A stretch of 64,000 nucleotides of DNA from Isoetes taiwanensis (GCA_021234155.1 JAJEKV010000001.1:1921927-1985926); one strand, 5' to 3'. Counted from the first letter of the stretch, positions 19,422 through 31,590 are shown. Made by a program: numbers and translations. The notes: generated from the letters alone by a model not told the origin.

Positions 19422-21470
19422 TACATAAGACTACTGAAGTTAAAACGGAATAAGAACCTGCTGCAACATCAATGGGGTATGGCAAAATTGCTGAAGAAAC
19501 AGCCCCAAAGATTTTGGAGGGGATTCAAAGGGAAGGGAGGGGAGAATATGAAAACAGGGAATGAGCAGGACAGTATTGGAACAGCCGGATGGGAGAGATA
19601 CCTGGAGAAATTGTATAAGACAGGGGCACCCCCTGTATCAATACCAATGCTGCAGGATTCAGATAAACCATGCTTCAACATGCAAGAGGTAATGGTAGCC
19701 CTAAACAGGATGGCTAACCACAAAGCCCCGGATCTATACGGTCTGACCGTGGAATTACTGAAATGTGCTAAGACAGAAATTGGCAGACAGGTCATGGACA
19801 TTTTCAACGGCATAATACATACAGGGCTTCCAGATAGGTGGACATACAATAGAGTCATACCTCTACATAAGGCAGGAAGCAGGCAAGATCCAGGAAACTA
19901 TAGAACAATAATGGTGAGTTCCATTTTCGCAAAGTGGTTCGGAAAGGCACTGGATAACAAATTAAAGAAATGGGCAGAAAAGGGAAACATGAGAGCACAA
20001 GGGCAAGCAGGGTTCAGGCCGGAACACTCAACCATAGACCATCTAGTAACCCTTCGGATATTAACAGAATAGAACAAAACACAGGGAAGAAAGATCATCT
20101 GCTGTTTTGTAGATTTCAGAAAAGCATTCGACACAGTCCCGAGGGAGAAGCTATTACAAAGGTTGATGGACATGCAAGCCCCAAGAAACATGGTAAGATC
20201 GATTGCAAGACTATACCATAGGGTATATGCCAGGATAGAGCAAGAAGGACAGCCAATAAACTATGACATAGGCGTTAAATAGGATTGCCCGCTATCCCCA
20301 ACTCTATTTGGGATATACATAGATGCTTTGCAGGGCTACATAGCAAAACATCAAGGGGAAGAATACGCCCCTACGTTAGGAGACACGAAGGTACCGATTA
20401 TGCTATACGCTGATGATCTGAGTATGATGGCCACAAAAAATAAGGAGATGCACAGACTGCTAAAAATTCTAGAACAATTCTGTGAAAAAATCGGGCTAAC
20501 GGTAAATCTAGCAAAAACTAAGATAGTCATCTTTGGCCATAAGAACAGGCATAGACCCTTCAGATATAAGGAAACAGAAATAGAGGAAACTACGGAATAC
20601 AGATATCTAGGGTACGACGCACATGGCATAGGAAAATGGGCTAAGGGTGCAGACACCAGGTTCCAATCAGCTATAGGGAGTTATTTCAATATGAAGAATT
20701 TCTGCAGCAAAAGCAGAATAATTGATTGGGACATCAAATGCTACTTATTCAGTGCAGTAGTAGCTACTACCCAATTATATGGGGCAGAAGCTTGGGGGCC
20801 AGGCCTAACAGACAGAAAATGGGAAAAACAGGAAGGAATCCTAAGGCAATGGCACAGACAGGAATTTAAAGTACGGACAAATACGCCACTGACAATCATG
20901 GTCCTCGAAACAGGGCAAAAACCAATGGAGGTGAGAGCATGGGAGAGGGCCATAAGGTACCTGATTAGGGACAATGCAGGAGAACTCCAGGGGAAATTGT
21001 CTAGTATTGCAATCACCGAGTCAGCAAAATCACACATTCTCATAGGCAACGGATGGTTTAAAGATGTGGCAAATTGGACCAGATAGATGGGATTAAACCT
21101 GAGCGATCTAATAAACGAAGGGCAGTGGAATGAGGAGTGGGCAGACAGAGCCACAAGAGCATGGCTGCAAAAACACACAGGACCCAAGACAACCTGACTC
21201 ATGACAGTTTTTAACCCAGATTAGCAAATAGGACATCAGATGTATCGGGATAACATACTGGGAAAAACCAGAAGAGATATCTTGACTAGATTCAGGATGG
21301 GGAGTCATGATCTGAGAATCGAAAAAGACAGGTGGAGGGGAATAGACAAGGATGACCGGATATGCAGAATCTGTGACAATGGGAGAGTGGAGGATGAGAA
21401 CCCCTGATTAACGATTGCCCGATATACGGAGACATCGAGACAAAATGTAAATATAAGATGGGGGAACCGG
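19422..21470 (+). pseudogene. LINE-A reverse transcriptase and C-terminal CCHC region
   Basis: A single frame holds for about 2 kb. RT motifs in order are HKAPDLYGLTVELLK, NRVIPLHKAGSRQDPGNYR, GQAGFRPEHSTIDHL, FVDFRKAFDTVPREKLL, DCPLSPTLFGIYID, and IMLYADDLSMMA (catalytic YADD intact). YGAEAWGPGL follows, and a C-terminal zinc-type motif ICRICDNGRVEDEN near 21370. Six in-frame stops interrupt it (20070 TAG, 20280 TAG, 21084 TAG, 21195 TGA, 21222 TAG, 21405 TGA), with no frameshift. The stop at 20280 replaces the Gln of the conserved G-V-K/R-Q-G-C-P motif. The role would be target-primed reverse transcription. Confidence 0.9.
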
Positions 21471-21800
21471 GTATATATTCCGATGACAAACGTAATCACC
21501 GAGATTTGGCGACGCGATCCGGTGGAATGATGATCGAGATACGAGAAGTACACAGTGAAAGAGGGTTTCTAATATGAACCGCACAAAAACGGATCATAAA
21601 CCCCATACAAATTGTTCAGTTAAAAGCTGATTGATAACGACGCATCACTGAAGTAAAGCGGGATGCTGGTAATAATAGAAAAAAGTCAGCCTTCAGAAAA
21701 GGCTATATCATAACAGCGTGATGTGCTAGTAGCGCCCTTTTAGGGAGCTCGCCCATGCTACACAAGTCCAGGGGCCTCAGGGCACAAGGGACGTTAATGT

Positions 21801-21870
21801 CTATTCTATTCTATTCTATTCTATTCTATTCTATTCTATTCTATTCTATTCTATTCTATTCTATTCTATT
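21801..21870 (+). repeat. (CTATT)14 microsatellite, LINE-A tail
   Basis: Fourteen uninterrupted CTATT units lie between the end of the LINE-A 3' UTR and the 5' end of L1 copy 2. It is best read as the LINE-A 3' tail. An ORF crossing it (21755-22294) is open partly by chance because the pentamer array has no stop in that frame. Confidence 0.9.
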
Positions 21871-21872
21871 CT

Positions 21873-24201
21873 CTAGTCAGCAAAATATCAACAGGGATAA
21901 TGCTGAGGCAAAGGGATTCTTGGATATTTTAAACTCTTTGCCTATTAATATTGTTGATCCTTTAAGTGACCAGATTCTAAGAATGCCTTCAGAAGAGGAG
22001 ATCAAGCAAACTCTAAATATCCTGGCTAAAGGAAAGAGTCCAGGCCCTGATGGACTACCCCCTGAATTTTACATTAAATTTTGGGATATTATTAAGCATG
22101 ATCTGGTTCATATGATTAAAGGCTTTTGGTTCTCCAATCATCTGCACCCTGCCTTGTCCTCTGGATTTATTTCCCTTATTCCTAAAATTGATAATCCCGA
22201 GACTTTTAGTGATTGGAGGCCTATATCATTGACCAATACAACTTATAAACTCTGTGCAAAAATAGAATCAAAGGTTTTCTTCAAAAAAATATAAGCTTGC
22301 ACCAATCAGCTTTCTTATCCAATAGGTATATTCTTGACAACTATATAGCAGCTATGGAGGGCATGCATTGGGCTAGAATTTCAAATCAAAACCGTGTTTT
22401 ATTGAAGCTTGACTTTTCTAAACCATCGGCAAGTTGGAAATATTGAAGGATTATGTCTTCCTGATAATGTAAATCAATTATCTTTAATGCAATATGCTGA
22501 TGATTCCTTCAGCTTCTTGAAGAATGAGATTAATAATATTGAATTCTTCCTGAATACCATTAAGGGATTTAGTGTTGCCTCTGGGATCTACCTTAATCAG
22601 CAAAAATGCATCATCCTTGGAGAGTCTAATCGACCTGATATCTTTGGTATTAAATGTTTTGACTTCAGTTATCCTACTACTCTCCTTGGTATGCCTCTCT
22701 CTTTGGACACATCTGTTAAGAATCTCTGGTCTCCCATTGTCTCCAAGATTAGGAGAAAGCTCAATAACTATGGCAGTTGTTTATCTTTAGCTGGGAGAAC
22801 TATCATTGCTAACTCAGTTCTCTCTAGTTCTCATATTTATTTTTCATCTGCTCTTTTGGCTCCAAAATGTATCTATCAGCAGATTGAGAAAATAGTTAGG
22901 AACTATATTTGGAGAAAAAATCACATGGTTAATTGGAACTATGTTACTCAGAAAAAAGATAAAGGAGGGCTTGGTTGTAAAACTTGCTTCTTCAAGGTTA
23001 TGCTTTAGCAGGAAAATATGTCTGAAAGACTTTATATAATCAGGGCAATCCAGCTACTTCTTTTATCAAGTATTAGCTCCAAAATAGTAGATTTGAAGGG
23101 CACCCCTCAGTCAATCATCATTTGCCTCATTCTGCCTTCTTTGAGCTCAGGCCTGGCCCCAACACCTCTCCTTTAATGAGAAACTTAATTATTTCATGGA
23201 ACAAGGTCTCTAAAGCTTACTCTTATGATCCAATTCTTGATTCTTACCATAACTCTAGTATTTTATGGAATCCTAACTTAGCTTCTCGAGATCAAAGGCC
23301 TTTAGCTCTGAAACATCCCAGAATTTATAGAAAATGGTTGCAAAAAGGTATTTCTTGCTTAGAGGATATATGGCAGGATAATAAATGGATCTCCTGGACT
23401 AGATTCAAATCCAAAATTGGTGGCACTTCTTCTGACAAAATCCTTTTTGATCATATTATGAGATCTGTGAGAACTATTAAGATTGATCCTAATTCAATAT
23501 GTAATATTCATTGGTCTTGTGGAGGTAAGAAAATCTACAAAGTCTCCAACATCTATGCCTATCTAACTCGAGACTTTCCCAAATCTAAAGCTGCAAAGTA
23601 TTGGAATATTAATTCTGATATTGAATCTGTGCTATTTAAAAATATCTGGAGAAATTACTGCCCGCCAAAGGTTGCTTTCTTCACCTGGCTATTAGCTAAT
23701 AAAAGTATCCCTTGTTTGGATCTTATTCACAGAATCTATTCAAGCTCAGATCATGTTATATCTCAACTTTGTCCTCTTGATTGTAATTCCATTGAAAGTG
23801 TCCAGCACATTTTTACATGTCAAAAAATAGATATTCTTTGGGTTTGGATATTAAGCAATTTTGGCATTTCTAAGCCTAAGAATATAATTGATTTCATTTC
23901 CAATAATGAGCCTTTTAGAAATCCAGTCTGTTACATTATTTTATGGAACATTTGGAAACATAGAAACAGGTGTCTCCATGGTGGTCATCAAATTTCTATT
24001 GCTTAGATTAAATTTCAAATTATTTATGAACATTGAAATGATGGCTACTGCACACACAAAAAACAAATATGCTGAAAAATATGACAACAAATGGAATTTG
24101 CTTGGAAATTTTGCTGGTCCTTTTAATAGTTTTAAACTTTATTATCATGATCCTGCTTCTAATTTTGATGCTTTTGTTGCTAGATTACCTTTGGAATTGT
24201 A
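21873..24201 (+). pseudogene. L1 ORF2: RT and zf-RVT domain
   Basis: The piece at about 21880-22294 has the RT N-terminus (KGKSPGPDGLPPEFYIKFW, LIPKIDNPETFSDWRPISL). A frameshift near 22260 follows, then QSAFLSNRYILDN and LLKLDFSK. About 22425 the sequence jumps to QLSLMQYADDSFSF, so the region between the DFSKAFD-type motif and YADD, including the GCPLSP-type motif, is deleted. The 22409-23008 piece continues with the thumb. The 23122-24006 piece is the zinc-binding domain: NIWRNYCPPKVAFFTWLL, PLDCNSIESVQHIFTCQK, LWNIWKHRNRCLHG. A C-terminal extension follows in another frame. It is dead through deletion and frameshifts. Confidence 0.9.
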
Positions 24202-24897
24202 AGTACAAGCTTGATCTTCAGTATGATAAGGCAGAAGAGGATATAATGGCAAAATTGGAAAACAACAGGGTTGATACATTTCAGTATAATCATGATTATA
24301 GTTTCTGGACTGGCACAGTGAAAGGGCAACTAATGGACAGGCTGAGTGAAGTTCCAGCAAGGGAAATACAATGGGCAGAAGAGTTTTGTAAAGGCACTCA
24401 TCTAATGACTACACTATTCTGGTTCATTCATAGATATGGCAGGGAGATGACTGATTCCCAATTCGAACTCTACAGGGAGAGTTATTACTATCATAGGGAA
24501 AGAGCAGACTGCTTTGGGACTTTGATCCATCTAATGGCCACTTGTAACTCTGTTAGGCTTCTTGAGCTGGTGGACTGGGGGAGCAACCAAATCCCCATTT
24601 ATCAATCCCTCATCCGAGATCATTTCCATTTCCAGGTATAAGGGCTCAATTCTTCTTTTTCTGCACATAGACTCAACTGCTTGGGATTTCAGGATTTCTT
24701 CTTGGACAAATCTCATCGGATCAAAATATCTTGATCTATATTATTTTGCTCATTTCCTGCTATTTTAAGCTACTCTTAAATCCTTATTAGCTTAAATTTT
24801 ATGGCTTATCATTTTGGATATGCCTATCACTATGTAATTGTTTTCTATAATTAATGACCAAAAAGCTTCTTTCTCTAAAAAAAAAAAAAAAAAAAAA
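21873..24897 (+). mobile_element. L1-type LINE, 5'-truncated (copy 2)
   Basis: This is an L1-type element starting inside the RT domain immediately after the CTATT array and ending in a 21-base poly(A) at 24877-24897. It is 5'-truncated, as is usual for LINEs, and has an internal deletion in RT near 22425. It is the same family as the element at 1-2306. Confidence 0.9.
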
Positions 24898-26700
24898 GTT
24901 ACTTTAACCAAGTCGAACTTCCACATCCATAGAATCATTAACAGCAACTTGATCTGCTCCCTGGTGTCTCAATGCCACTGAATCAGGGACATCCACTGTA
25001 ACAATCGTAGCAGATACTAGAGCTACAGATTGAACTAACGCAGATTGAGGAGCCGAGCTATTTTTGCGACGTGCAAGCTTCTTCAAGCGTGGAGTAGACC
25101 ATCCTTCTTCCAATAATTCTTGCTTGTGAGCAATGTCTAGAAGGCGAGGAAGTGTTGATCCTCATTAAGAGGGTTCTTTGATATAGTGAGATGGAGATAC
25201 ACTCGAAGAAGGCGATGATGCGTAAATAGCTAGAGAAGAAGGCCAAGGAGCTAGTAATATCTTGGCCGGATTAACTAGTGCGAGAGAGGCAGATGAGGAA
25301 AAAAGATGATACAACCGACATTCGAAAGTGAAGTGGCTGCTATGTGATGGGGGATAGGAGCAATTGGAGAGGTAGAGACAAAAGTATGCCTAGACACATG
25401 TAAGTAGCGTAAGCGTCAACATTGGGAAACATCTTGGCAAGCTCGGGGTCCATTAAGCTGACGTAGTTTGTACTTGAAAAAAAGTGGGGCCACTTTTGAC
25501 CACTCTTGGCCCGAGGAATAGAAACACAAGTAGGAAGAGATACACAAATTCGAGGATCATTAACAATAGAATGGGCAAGATGCATACCCAATCCATTGGC
25601 TATAGCAATCATAAAATCGTATTAATTTGCGGTTCTAGTGGAAAATCCTCTAAGGCAAGCCAACAAGGCATGCGCAATGCACCAGACTTACTTGGTAACG
25701 AATCCGAAGAATACACAATACACGATATAGAAGATAATGTCCCCAAAGAGGATCAACACCACGCTCCACAAGCCCTGTCACCGCAAGTGAAGAGTCAAAC
25801 ATGACCAGGAAGAAATTATTATCTTTATCCAAAACTTTTAGAGACGATAGTGAGGAAAACCCGGTCTCGAAGGTGATGTTTTAGTTTTAATCCAACTCTC
25901 CTTAGATCCAAAAAGCGTCGGTGAAATGGCAAACAAGCGCATGAGACACAAGGTTTTTGAACACACTTTGCAAATGAGCATTATGATCAATTTCGACAAT
26001 AGGTAGGCCGGCACCGTAAACGATTTGAACACCTGCTGTGTCTCATAGAATACACCCTCGGAAGGCAAGCCCCGAACATCCATACGGTCATCTTGTGCTT
26101 GTAACTCATTTGAATCACGAGCTCACTTCTTTCTTGTTATTCTGTACCATAATATTCAATGCGGCGGACACACGGGCGTTATTGCTTTGGATGTCAAATC
26201 ATGTTTGATCCAATCGCTAAATCGTGTAGAAGGCGTCCTAGCCACGACATCGGAAAAAGAACCCCAAGGAGCGTAAGAGCGGACACACTCCCAGTGATAG
26301 ACAAACAAAAGCAGAAGCAATAGTAGAAGTATTTCTAAATGGTCTCTACTTGAGAAGTAGACAAAGGTCTTGATTTAGAAAGAGGGGAATTCGCAAGCTT
26401 GTACTCATATCAAGAAGAGAAGGGTCAAAAGCAAGAGGATTGAGGCGAGAATTATTGGGAAAATTAGGAAGCCGCAAAGGAGAATTCATATCATGCACAA
26501 AAGAAGAAGCAGAATCACCACCTACCACTTTCTTGGCTGACGAACGTGTTTCCGAAGCTAGCGAACTAGGGTTTGCCATGGTAGCCGAAATCTGTAAACT
26601 CCAAATCCGGCCCAAATAGACACTTTAAAACTGTATGAACTATACACCAATGGAAAGCTCACATCTCTAGCTTTCCAACGCACTAAAAAACACCCGAATC
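24898..26700 (-). mobile_element. ORF1-only (DUF4283-like) retroelement, minus copy
   Basis: This shares protein-level colinearity with 49.1-50.9 kb: a similar 5' leader (GGGCCGGATTTGG near the start codon in both), the same domain order, and no RT downstream. Its 3' end abuts the poly(A) of L1 copy 2, so its last part and tail are missing. Transcription direction is opposite to L1 copy 2, so it is not the ORF1 of that element. Confidence 0.6.
24906..26580 (-). pseudogene. DUF4283-like ORF1 protein, decayed
   Basis: It begins MANPSSLASETRSSAKKVV at about 26580. After several frame changes it reads DKDNNFFLVMFDSSLAVTGL and GVDPLWGHYL (25832-25700), then IAIANGLGMHLAHSIVNDPR (25612-25550), NYVSLMDPELAKMFPNVDAY (about 25470-25400), and finally EEGWSTPRLKKLARRKNSS (25110-25055). 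Each block pairs with one in the plus copy, for example KNFVLIMFESSDVVDSLVSR and VAIAMGLGVHISHSI. DUF4283-type domains are found in ORF1 proteins of plant L1 elements, presumably binding RNA. I see no CCHC knuckle. Confidence 0.65.
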
Positions 26701-27496
26701 TGACACCCGAGCCAGAAGTTATGAAGAAAACCGCGTCGAGACCCTACATGGCGGCCATCACCCTATTAGGATTTTCGACATCTATAAAATCTTCAAATGC
26801 TCAGGTTTCTCTTTCCTCCCTTTCTAAAAGAAACCATGTTCTTTAACATTTATCACGTTTATAGAGAGTGAACACTCTTGTTGTTGTATCTAATCTATTA
26901 TACAAAGTGCAGAACAAAAGCTGGACTAATGAACAACTTCTTCAAGTATTCTAACATTCATAGGAAATGCATGCATGTAATATGGCAATAATGCAATAAT
27001 GTCTTATATGCAGCTTTGTGAAAGCCTTTCCCAATGTAGTTTATACTCCATTGATCATCCTGGAGTAAAAAAACACGTCTTCTGTCTTTCCTTGTCACTT
27101 ATATTATGATCTATGAAACCTTTGATATAGCATCTTTTAGTGGCACCTCATGGAAGTACTTACAAATATTATCAGGGTCTTGCAATGAATGAAACTAAAT
27201 TATATAGTTGAGTTTGTATTGGAAAGTCACATATGAATTTAAATTAGCTTCTGTAATATTCATATTCGGATATATTTGTCATATGTTTCTTCTTTTTTTT
27301 TTTGTCATTTGTAAAGGATCAATGCTAACAGAAAAAAGAAGAGGTGTATTGTGTGAGTGCATCAGCAGAAATACTTGCATTGCTTATGAAGGTTAATTCC
27401 TAAAAGCCCTTTGCTCCCAACAGTTTATGTAATCTAACTGATAGTTTATAGTGTGCTAAATGTCTGAGTCAATCCTATAATAGACTAGTAACGGGT

Positions 27497-27515
27497 GCCC
27501 GGCGTTGCCGGGCAT
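27497..27515. repeat. Perfect 8-bp stem hairpin, TGCCCGGC-GTT-GCCGGGCA
   Basis: This is a perfect inverted repeat with a three-base loop. Related but degenerate words follow at about 27800 (GCGTTGCTACGC) and 27907 (TGCCCGTCGTTGCCAC). GC-rich hairpins of the form 'CCCG-x-GTTG-x-CGGG' occur at the ends of some plant repeats, but I cannot assign a family. Confidence 0.6.
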
Positions 27516-28417
27516 AAATACGTTTCTGTTCTGAGAATGGAACCTAATTCCTGTCATTTGTAGATGATGTTGCTTTTCAAAAATTAGTTGGATTTGCAAT
27601 TATTTCCTCTTCTAGATCTTTTATGGATTTCTCAATTATATGAGTGGATAATAAAATATATTAATATATAAAATGATCTTATTTAGAAACGAAAGGAGAT
27701 GCTTTAACTTTGGGATAGCCCTTTAGGCACAAAGTTAGAAAATTGTCACACAAACAAACTTTTGTCCTTGTATAATAAATCAATGTGCTCTTTGCACAGG
27801 CGTTGCTACGCATATACATGGCGCGTGCTTTTGTAGATGTTGTAATATTGCCGCGCATATTTTGGAGAGGCCAATAAGGACCTGGATTGTCTCATCATGT
27901 AGACGTGTGCCCGTCGTTGCCACATATATATAGGGCATATGTTTATATGGCTTTCAAAAAAAGATTGGATGTGATAGGATTCATCCGAAAGCAATTTTGG
28001 TCATAGCTCCACATGCATGGTTCCAACATGAAAGATGATTTTAATATTATTTGTTGTTCAATGGAGAGGTTAGATTAAGGCCACGTGTAACCAACAATGC
28101 AATGTAAATGTCGTGTATATGTGTTGTGTCTAGTTAAGTTTTTATGCATCGTGTCTCTCCATATAACCTCTCCAGGTATGTGCCTCCAACATGTCGTAAC
28201 TAAAAAAAATATAGCATCTGTCACGAACATTGCCGATTTGTCAATTGTCATTGCAAATGTGAAAATTGCTCAAACGAAAATAAAAGTTTTGTATTGTTAT
28301 GCACCAAAGTAATGCAAAGGAAACTTTGCGCCCAATCTTTTTTTACCAACAATCTATGCATCTATAACACACCCAATGCATGGGTGCCATTACACAGTCC
28401 GTTACTATTATTCGACT

Positions 28418-28462
28418 GGGCACCCATATGCCTCATGTTTGGGCACCCATATGCCTCATGTT
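28418..28462 (+). repeat. 22-bp tandem duplication
   Basis: The 22 bases GGGCACCCATATGCCTCATG-TT at 28418-28439 repeat at 28441-28462 with one extra base between them. Confidence 0.9.
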
Positions 28463-29254
28463 GTCAGGCATAATCTTGAGATCTCTATTGAAATCTTTCA
28501 TTTAATTCCATTCTACAATATAAGTCTCTGTATAGCTGCAATGATTCAAATAAGCAAAGCTAGAACAACTTAAATAAGACCATTACATTGCACAACATCT
28601 CAAGAAATTTTTTTTTTTTGCAAGGAATACAAATCATTTAATAAGCAATTACAACCTAGGCAGAGACACACACTACAACAATATTCTTAGTCCATGAAGA
28701 TACACACTACAACAAGGCTTATGGCCATTTTGGAATGGAGTCTATAAAGGCATATATCAAAATTATAACCAAAACTCACGAAGCAATGCCAAGTTATTAC
28801 ATAAATTTTTTAATTTCAGACTTTAGTTAATGCCATTGAAATTGTTGGGTTTTGTCCACATGGGGAACTAACTTTTGCAAAGCAAGAGGGAGAGTTGTTT
28901 AAGGATTATCTAGCTTGGACTTTAGTTAATACTATTTTTTTAATTGTTGGGTTTTGCCCATAAGTTCAAAAAGTTAAAAGCATTTTTTTAAATTGTTGGG
29001 TTTTGCCCATAAGTTCAAAAATGAAACTATCTATTTCAAAGTGTGCAAGGTCATGCCACAAATCACCAGCATATTTATTTCTGAGAAGTAGATATCCCAT
29101 TCTATTGTCACGTTTAGGGTAGGGATGTGAATGTTGCGTCCTCTGCCTTTCAGTTTCCAAACAAAATAAAGGAATTGGTCACATGAAAGTTTTTGACATG
29201 AAGGACTTGATGTCAACATGGATCCATTCCGCAGGTGGCAAAGAAAACATGGGA

Positions 29255-31590
29255 CCTGCTCACAAATGATCTACCGTAACTTAAAATACCCCTTATGCAT
29301 TCTCAGGGCCACAGAATCAAATACTAAGGCATTAGCAAAGGGAAACCGTGGCATATAGTACTGGTGCAATAAGAATCAAATACTAAGGCCATTAAAAAAG
29401 GGAAACCCTGGCATATAATACTGGTGCAACATTGGAAAACTTACAAATGGAAGCGTCTGTTGATTCAGACGAAAGAATACCCAGCTATGTGCAGTTGGCG
29501 TGGGAGGATCAGTCTCCTAAACTTAGATATTCAAAGCTTTTGCAGTAATATGGAGTCCAGAGAATGCAATTAATGAAAGGATTATGAACACACAATTTAA
29601 GTTGTTAAATTGTGTATTACCTGATGGAGAAAATAGGCTGGCCATATCAAGCTTTGAAGCAAAACCTGAATGACGGATCACAGCTTTCTGGAAAAGAAAA
29701 TTAGAAAAACTTAATGTTAAAGAAAATTAGAAAAACTTAATGTTACAAAAAATAGCAGGCACACAAAGAAGTACCAGTCGTATTGAAGATAAAAGGCTCT
29801 ATGGACCAGAAGGCAGGATTTGAAGCATTTAAACTCACATTGTAAAGCTGGCTATTCTCGCTTGCTATATCATCAGTATGAGTAGACAAAATGGGAATTT
29901 ACAATGGCCACAATCAAGTGCAAAATCAAATGCTATGCTGGAAATTTAAAATGGCCACAATGAAGTGCACCATAAAATTAGAATGGCCACAATTACAAAT
30001 TTTCTAATGGAGCAGTCCATGAAGTCATCTTTAAATTTAACTTTCTTGTCTTGCAATTCATATCAATAAAAATAACTCCATTCCAACCATTGCATCTTCA
30101 TTCTTAGAAACAATAAGACCCAATCAAATTGCGAAAGAAAACATTGTCAAACATTTTCTATATAAGAATACCATATAAGGAATGAATGAATGCCTTCCTT
30201 ATGTAAACTTAGTAAACTATTGGACCGCTCTTTAGCACCTGCAAAAAAATTAAAAGGAAATTTTTGTAGCACACAATGCATAATAATGCACATAGATAAT
30301 CATATATACTTATGTGATTTCTGCGTAACCCATCTCTAAAGCATTTGTTGGACCAGAAATGTTGATTACACTGGACCCAAATGAGAAATTCAGATCATAA
30401 AAGATAGTGACCGGATAAACATATGCCAAGATTCATGGGACTATAAAGCAGGCAAAGGCTCCCATCCCGGGTGCATGCAAAAACCTGAGTACACAATATT
30501 GGGAACAACTAATGAAAAATATGAATCTGTAAAAATGATTGGTAACAACAAAAAAATGAAGCAGGCATTTACTTATTCATTCTTTAACCAACAGTATTTA
30601 TTTATTTATTTTTTATTATTTATTCTTTAACCAACGGTATTTCAGCTTTAAACCAACAGTAGATACTTTGATAAACAAAAACGAAATACCTGGAAATGGA
30701 GGTACACTTGATATAGCCTGCAAAGCATTCATAGTTGTATAAAAATCACAGTCCAAATGAAATAACAATGAAAGCACTCAGTTCTCAAAATCGACTAAGC
30801 GTCAACAATGGTGCAAATCATTTTGGAGCAAAATATAGGAAGTTCAGACATATGAAGCACAGAAACTTGCAATTCAAAATAGAACTGGCAACGGAAGAAA
30901 ACCCATGATCGAGCATTACCAGAGAAGAGTCTGCCAGAATAAATAGAAAACGTGTTCAAGACTCTATTCTCGGCATGCATACAAATAGGATTACAGATAT
31001 AATGGTTCATAAGGAGAAAGCATGCCTCAGCAGAGCTCAATCATTGCAACATCTTAGCCTGCACGAAATTACAAAACCTTAGCTTCTTAAGAAGCGAAAT
31101 TGGCACAAACCTCAGCTTCAAGCTTAACTGCAAGCCCACTTCGTTATTCCTGAAAGATTAACCTTGATATTTAGTGCTGGACTACAAAACTCTGATATTC
31201 CAACAATAAAAAAAATCTGAGCTTTGATACAGAACCCGAAATCTGGCTCCTCCTTATGGCCGCCCTATATCCTTCAATCACTGTAAACCAATCCCGGACC
31301 TGAGAAAAAATAGGGAAATATACTCCGTTATCTGATTACGTTGAGCCCAAAGCAAAGCAAAAGTATAATATCCTATGCTAGTTAAGATCATGTAACAAAT
31401 CAAATACTGCTCTTCTCATGTGGACGAAAAGGCATCTGCTGCTCTCATGCGGACGAAAAAACATAGTATGAAAGATATGAAGCGGACCTTGGCCACAACA
31501 TACCGAATGTACAGAAGCAAAGCTATGCTGCTCAGAATTCCATAGAGATAAAGAAAAACTACTATTTTCTGTCTTCCACATGGCCTCCAT
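29255..31590 (-). CDS. Probable spliced host gene, unidentified (exon candidates only)
   Basis: The longest ORFs are short, but several minus-strand segments look like exons with good splice borders. The first (31590-31504) starts with ATG (MEAMWKTENSSFSLSLW) and ends TCG|GTATGT. The second (31299-31231) is in phase, TTTCTCAG|GTCCGG to TCT|GTATCA, giving VRDWFTVIEGYRAAIRRS. Others are 31150-31111 (one frame reads GLQLSLKL), 30717-30690 (AISSVPPFP), 29687-29621 (KAVIRHSGFASKLDMASLF), 29516-29445 (ends TTT|GTAAGT) and one starting at 29255 (LPPAEWIHVDIKSF). I cannot make all phases agree and do not recognise the family, so the model may be incomplete or the gene may be decaying. Repeats of LxLxL type (FSLSLW, LQLSLKL) hint at a repressor motif, but weakly. 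Confidence 0.35.

Larger units (their letters stand above)
19422..21872 (+). mobile_element. LINE-A, right part (RT, C-terminal zinc motif, microsatellite tail)
   Basis: This is the continuation of the LINE interrupted at 5900. The reading frame of the endonuclease/linker (frame 0) continues from 19422 without shift. After the coding region a 3' UTR (21470-21800) ends in GGGGCCTCAGGGCACAAGGG, close to the matching end of LINE-C near 55.18 kb. The element finishes in (CTATT)14. A microsatellite tail, not poly(A), separates this family from the L1 copies. Confidence 0.85.
26701..29250. other. AT-rich intergenic region
   Basis: No gene is recognised. It contains T runs (27294-27302, 28610-28619), a perfect short hairpin at 27497-27515 with two degenerate relatives, a 22-bp direct repeat at 28418-28462, and a duplicated ATTGTTGGGTTTTGCCCATA word at about 28940 and 28993. 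ORFs here (for example 27208-27396 and 28097-28312) have no family resemblance. Confidence 0.6.

Noticed and set aside
21755-22294. Apparent 179-aa protein starting before the CTATT array
   Set aside because: The first half is the microsatellite translated (repeating SILFYSILFY); only the part after about 21880 is RT.
29140-29255. Resemblance of LPPAEWIHVDIKSF to the segment before the catalytic motif of MT-A70 RNA methyltransferases
   Set aside because: Only a W-I-x-x-D-I-x-S-F pattern agrees, and no DPPW motif follows; too weak to name a family.
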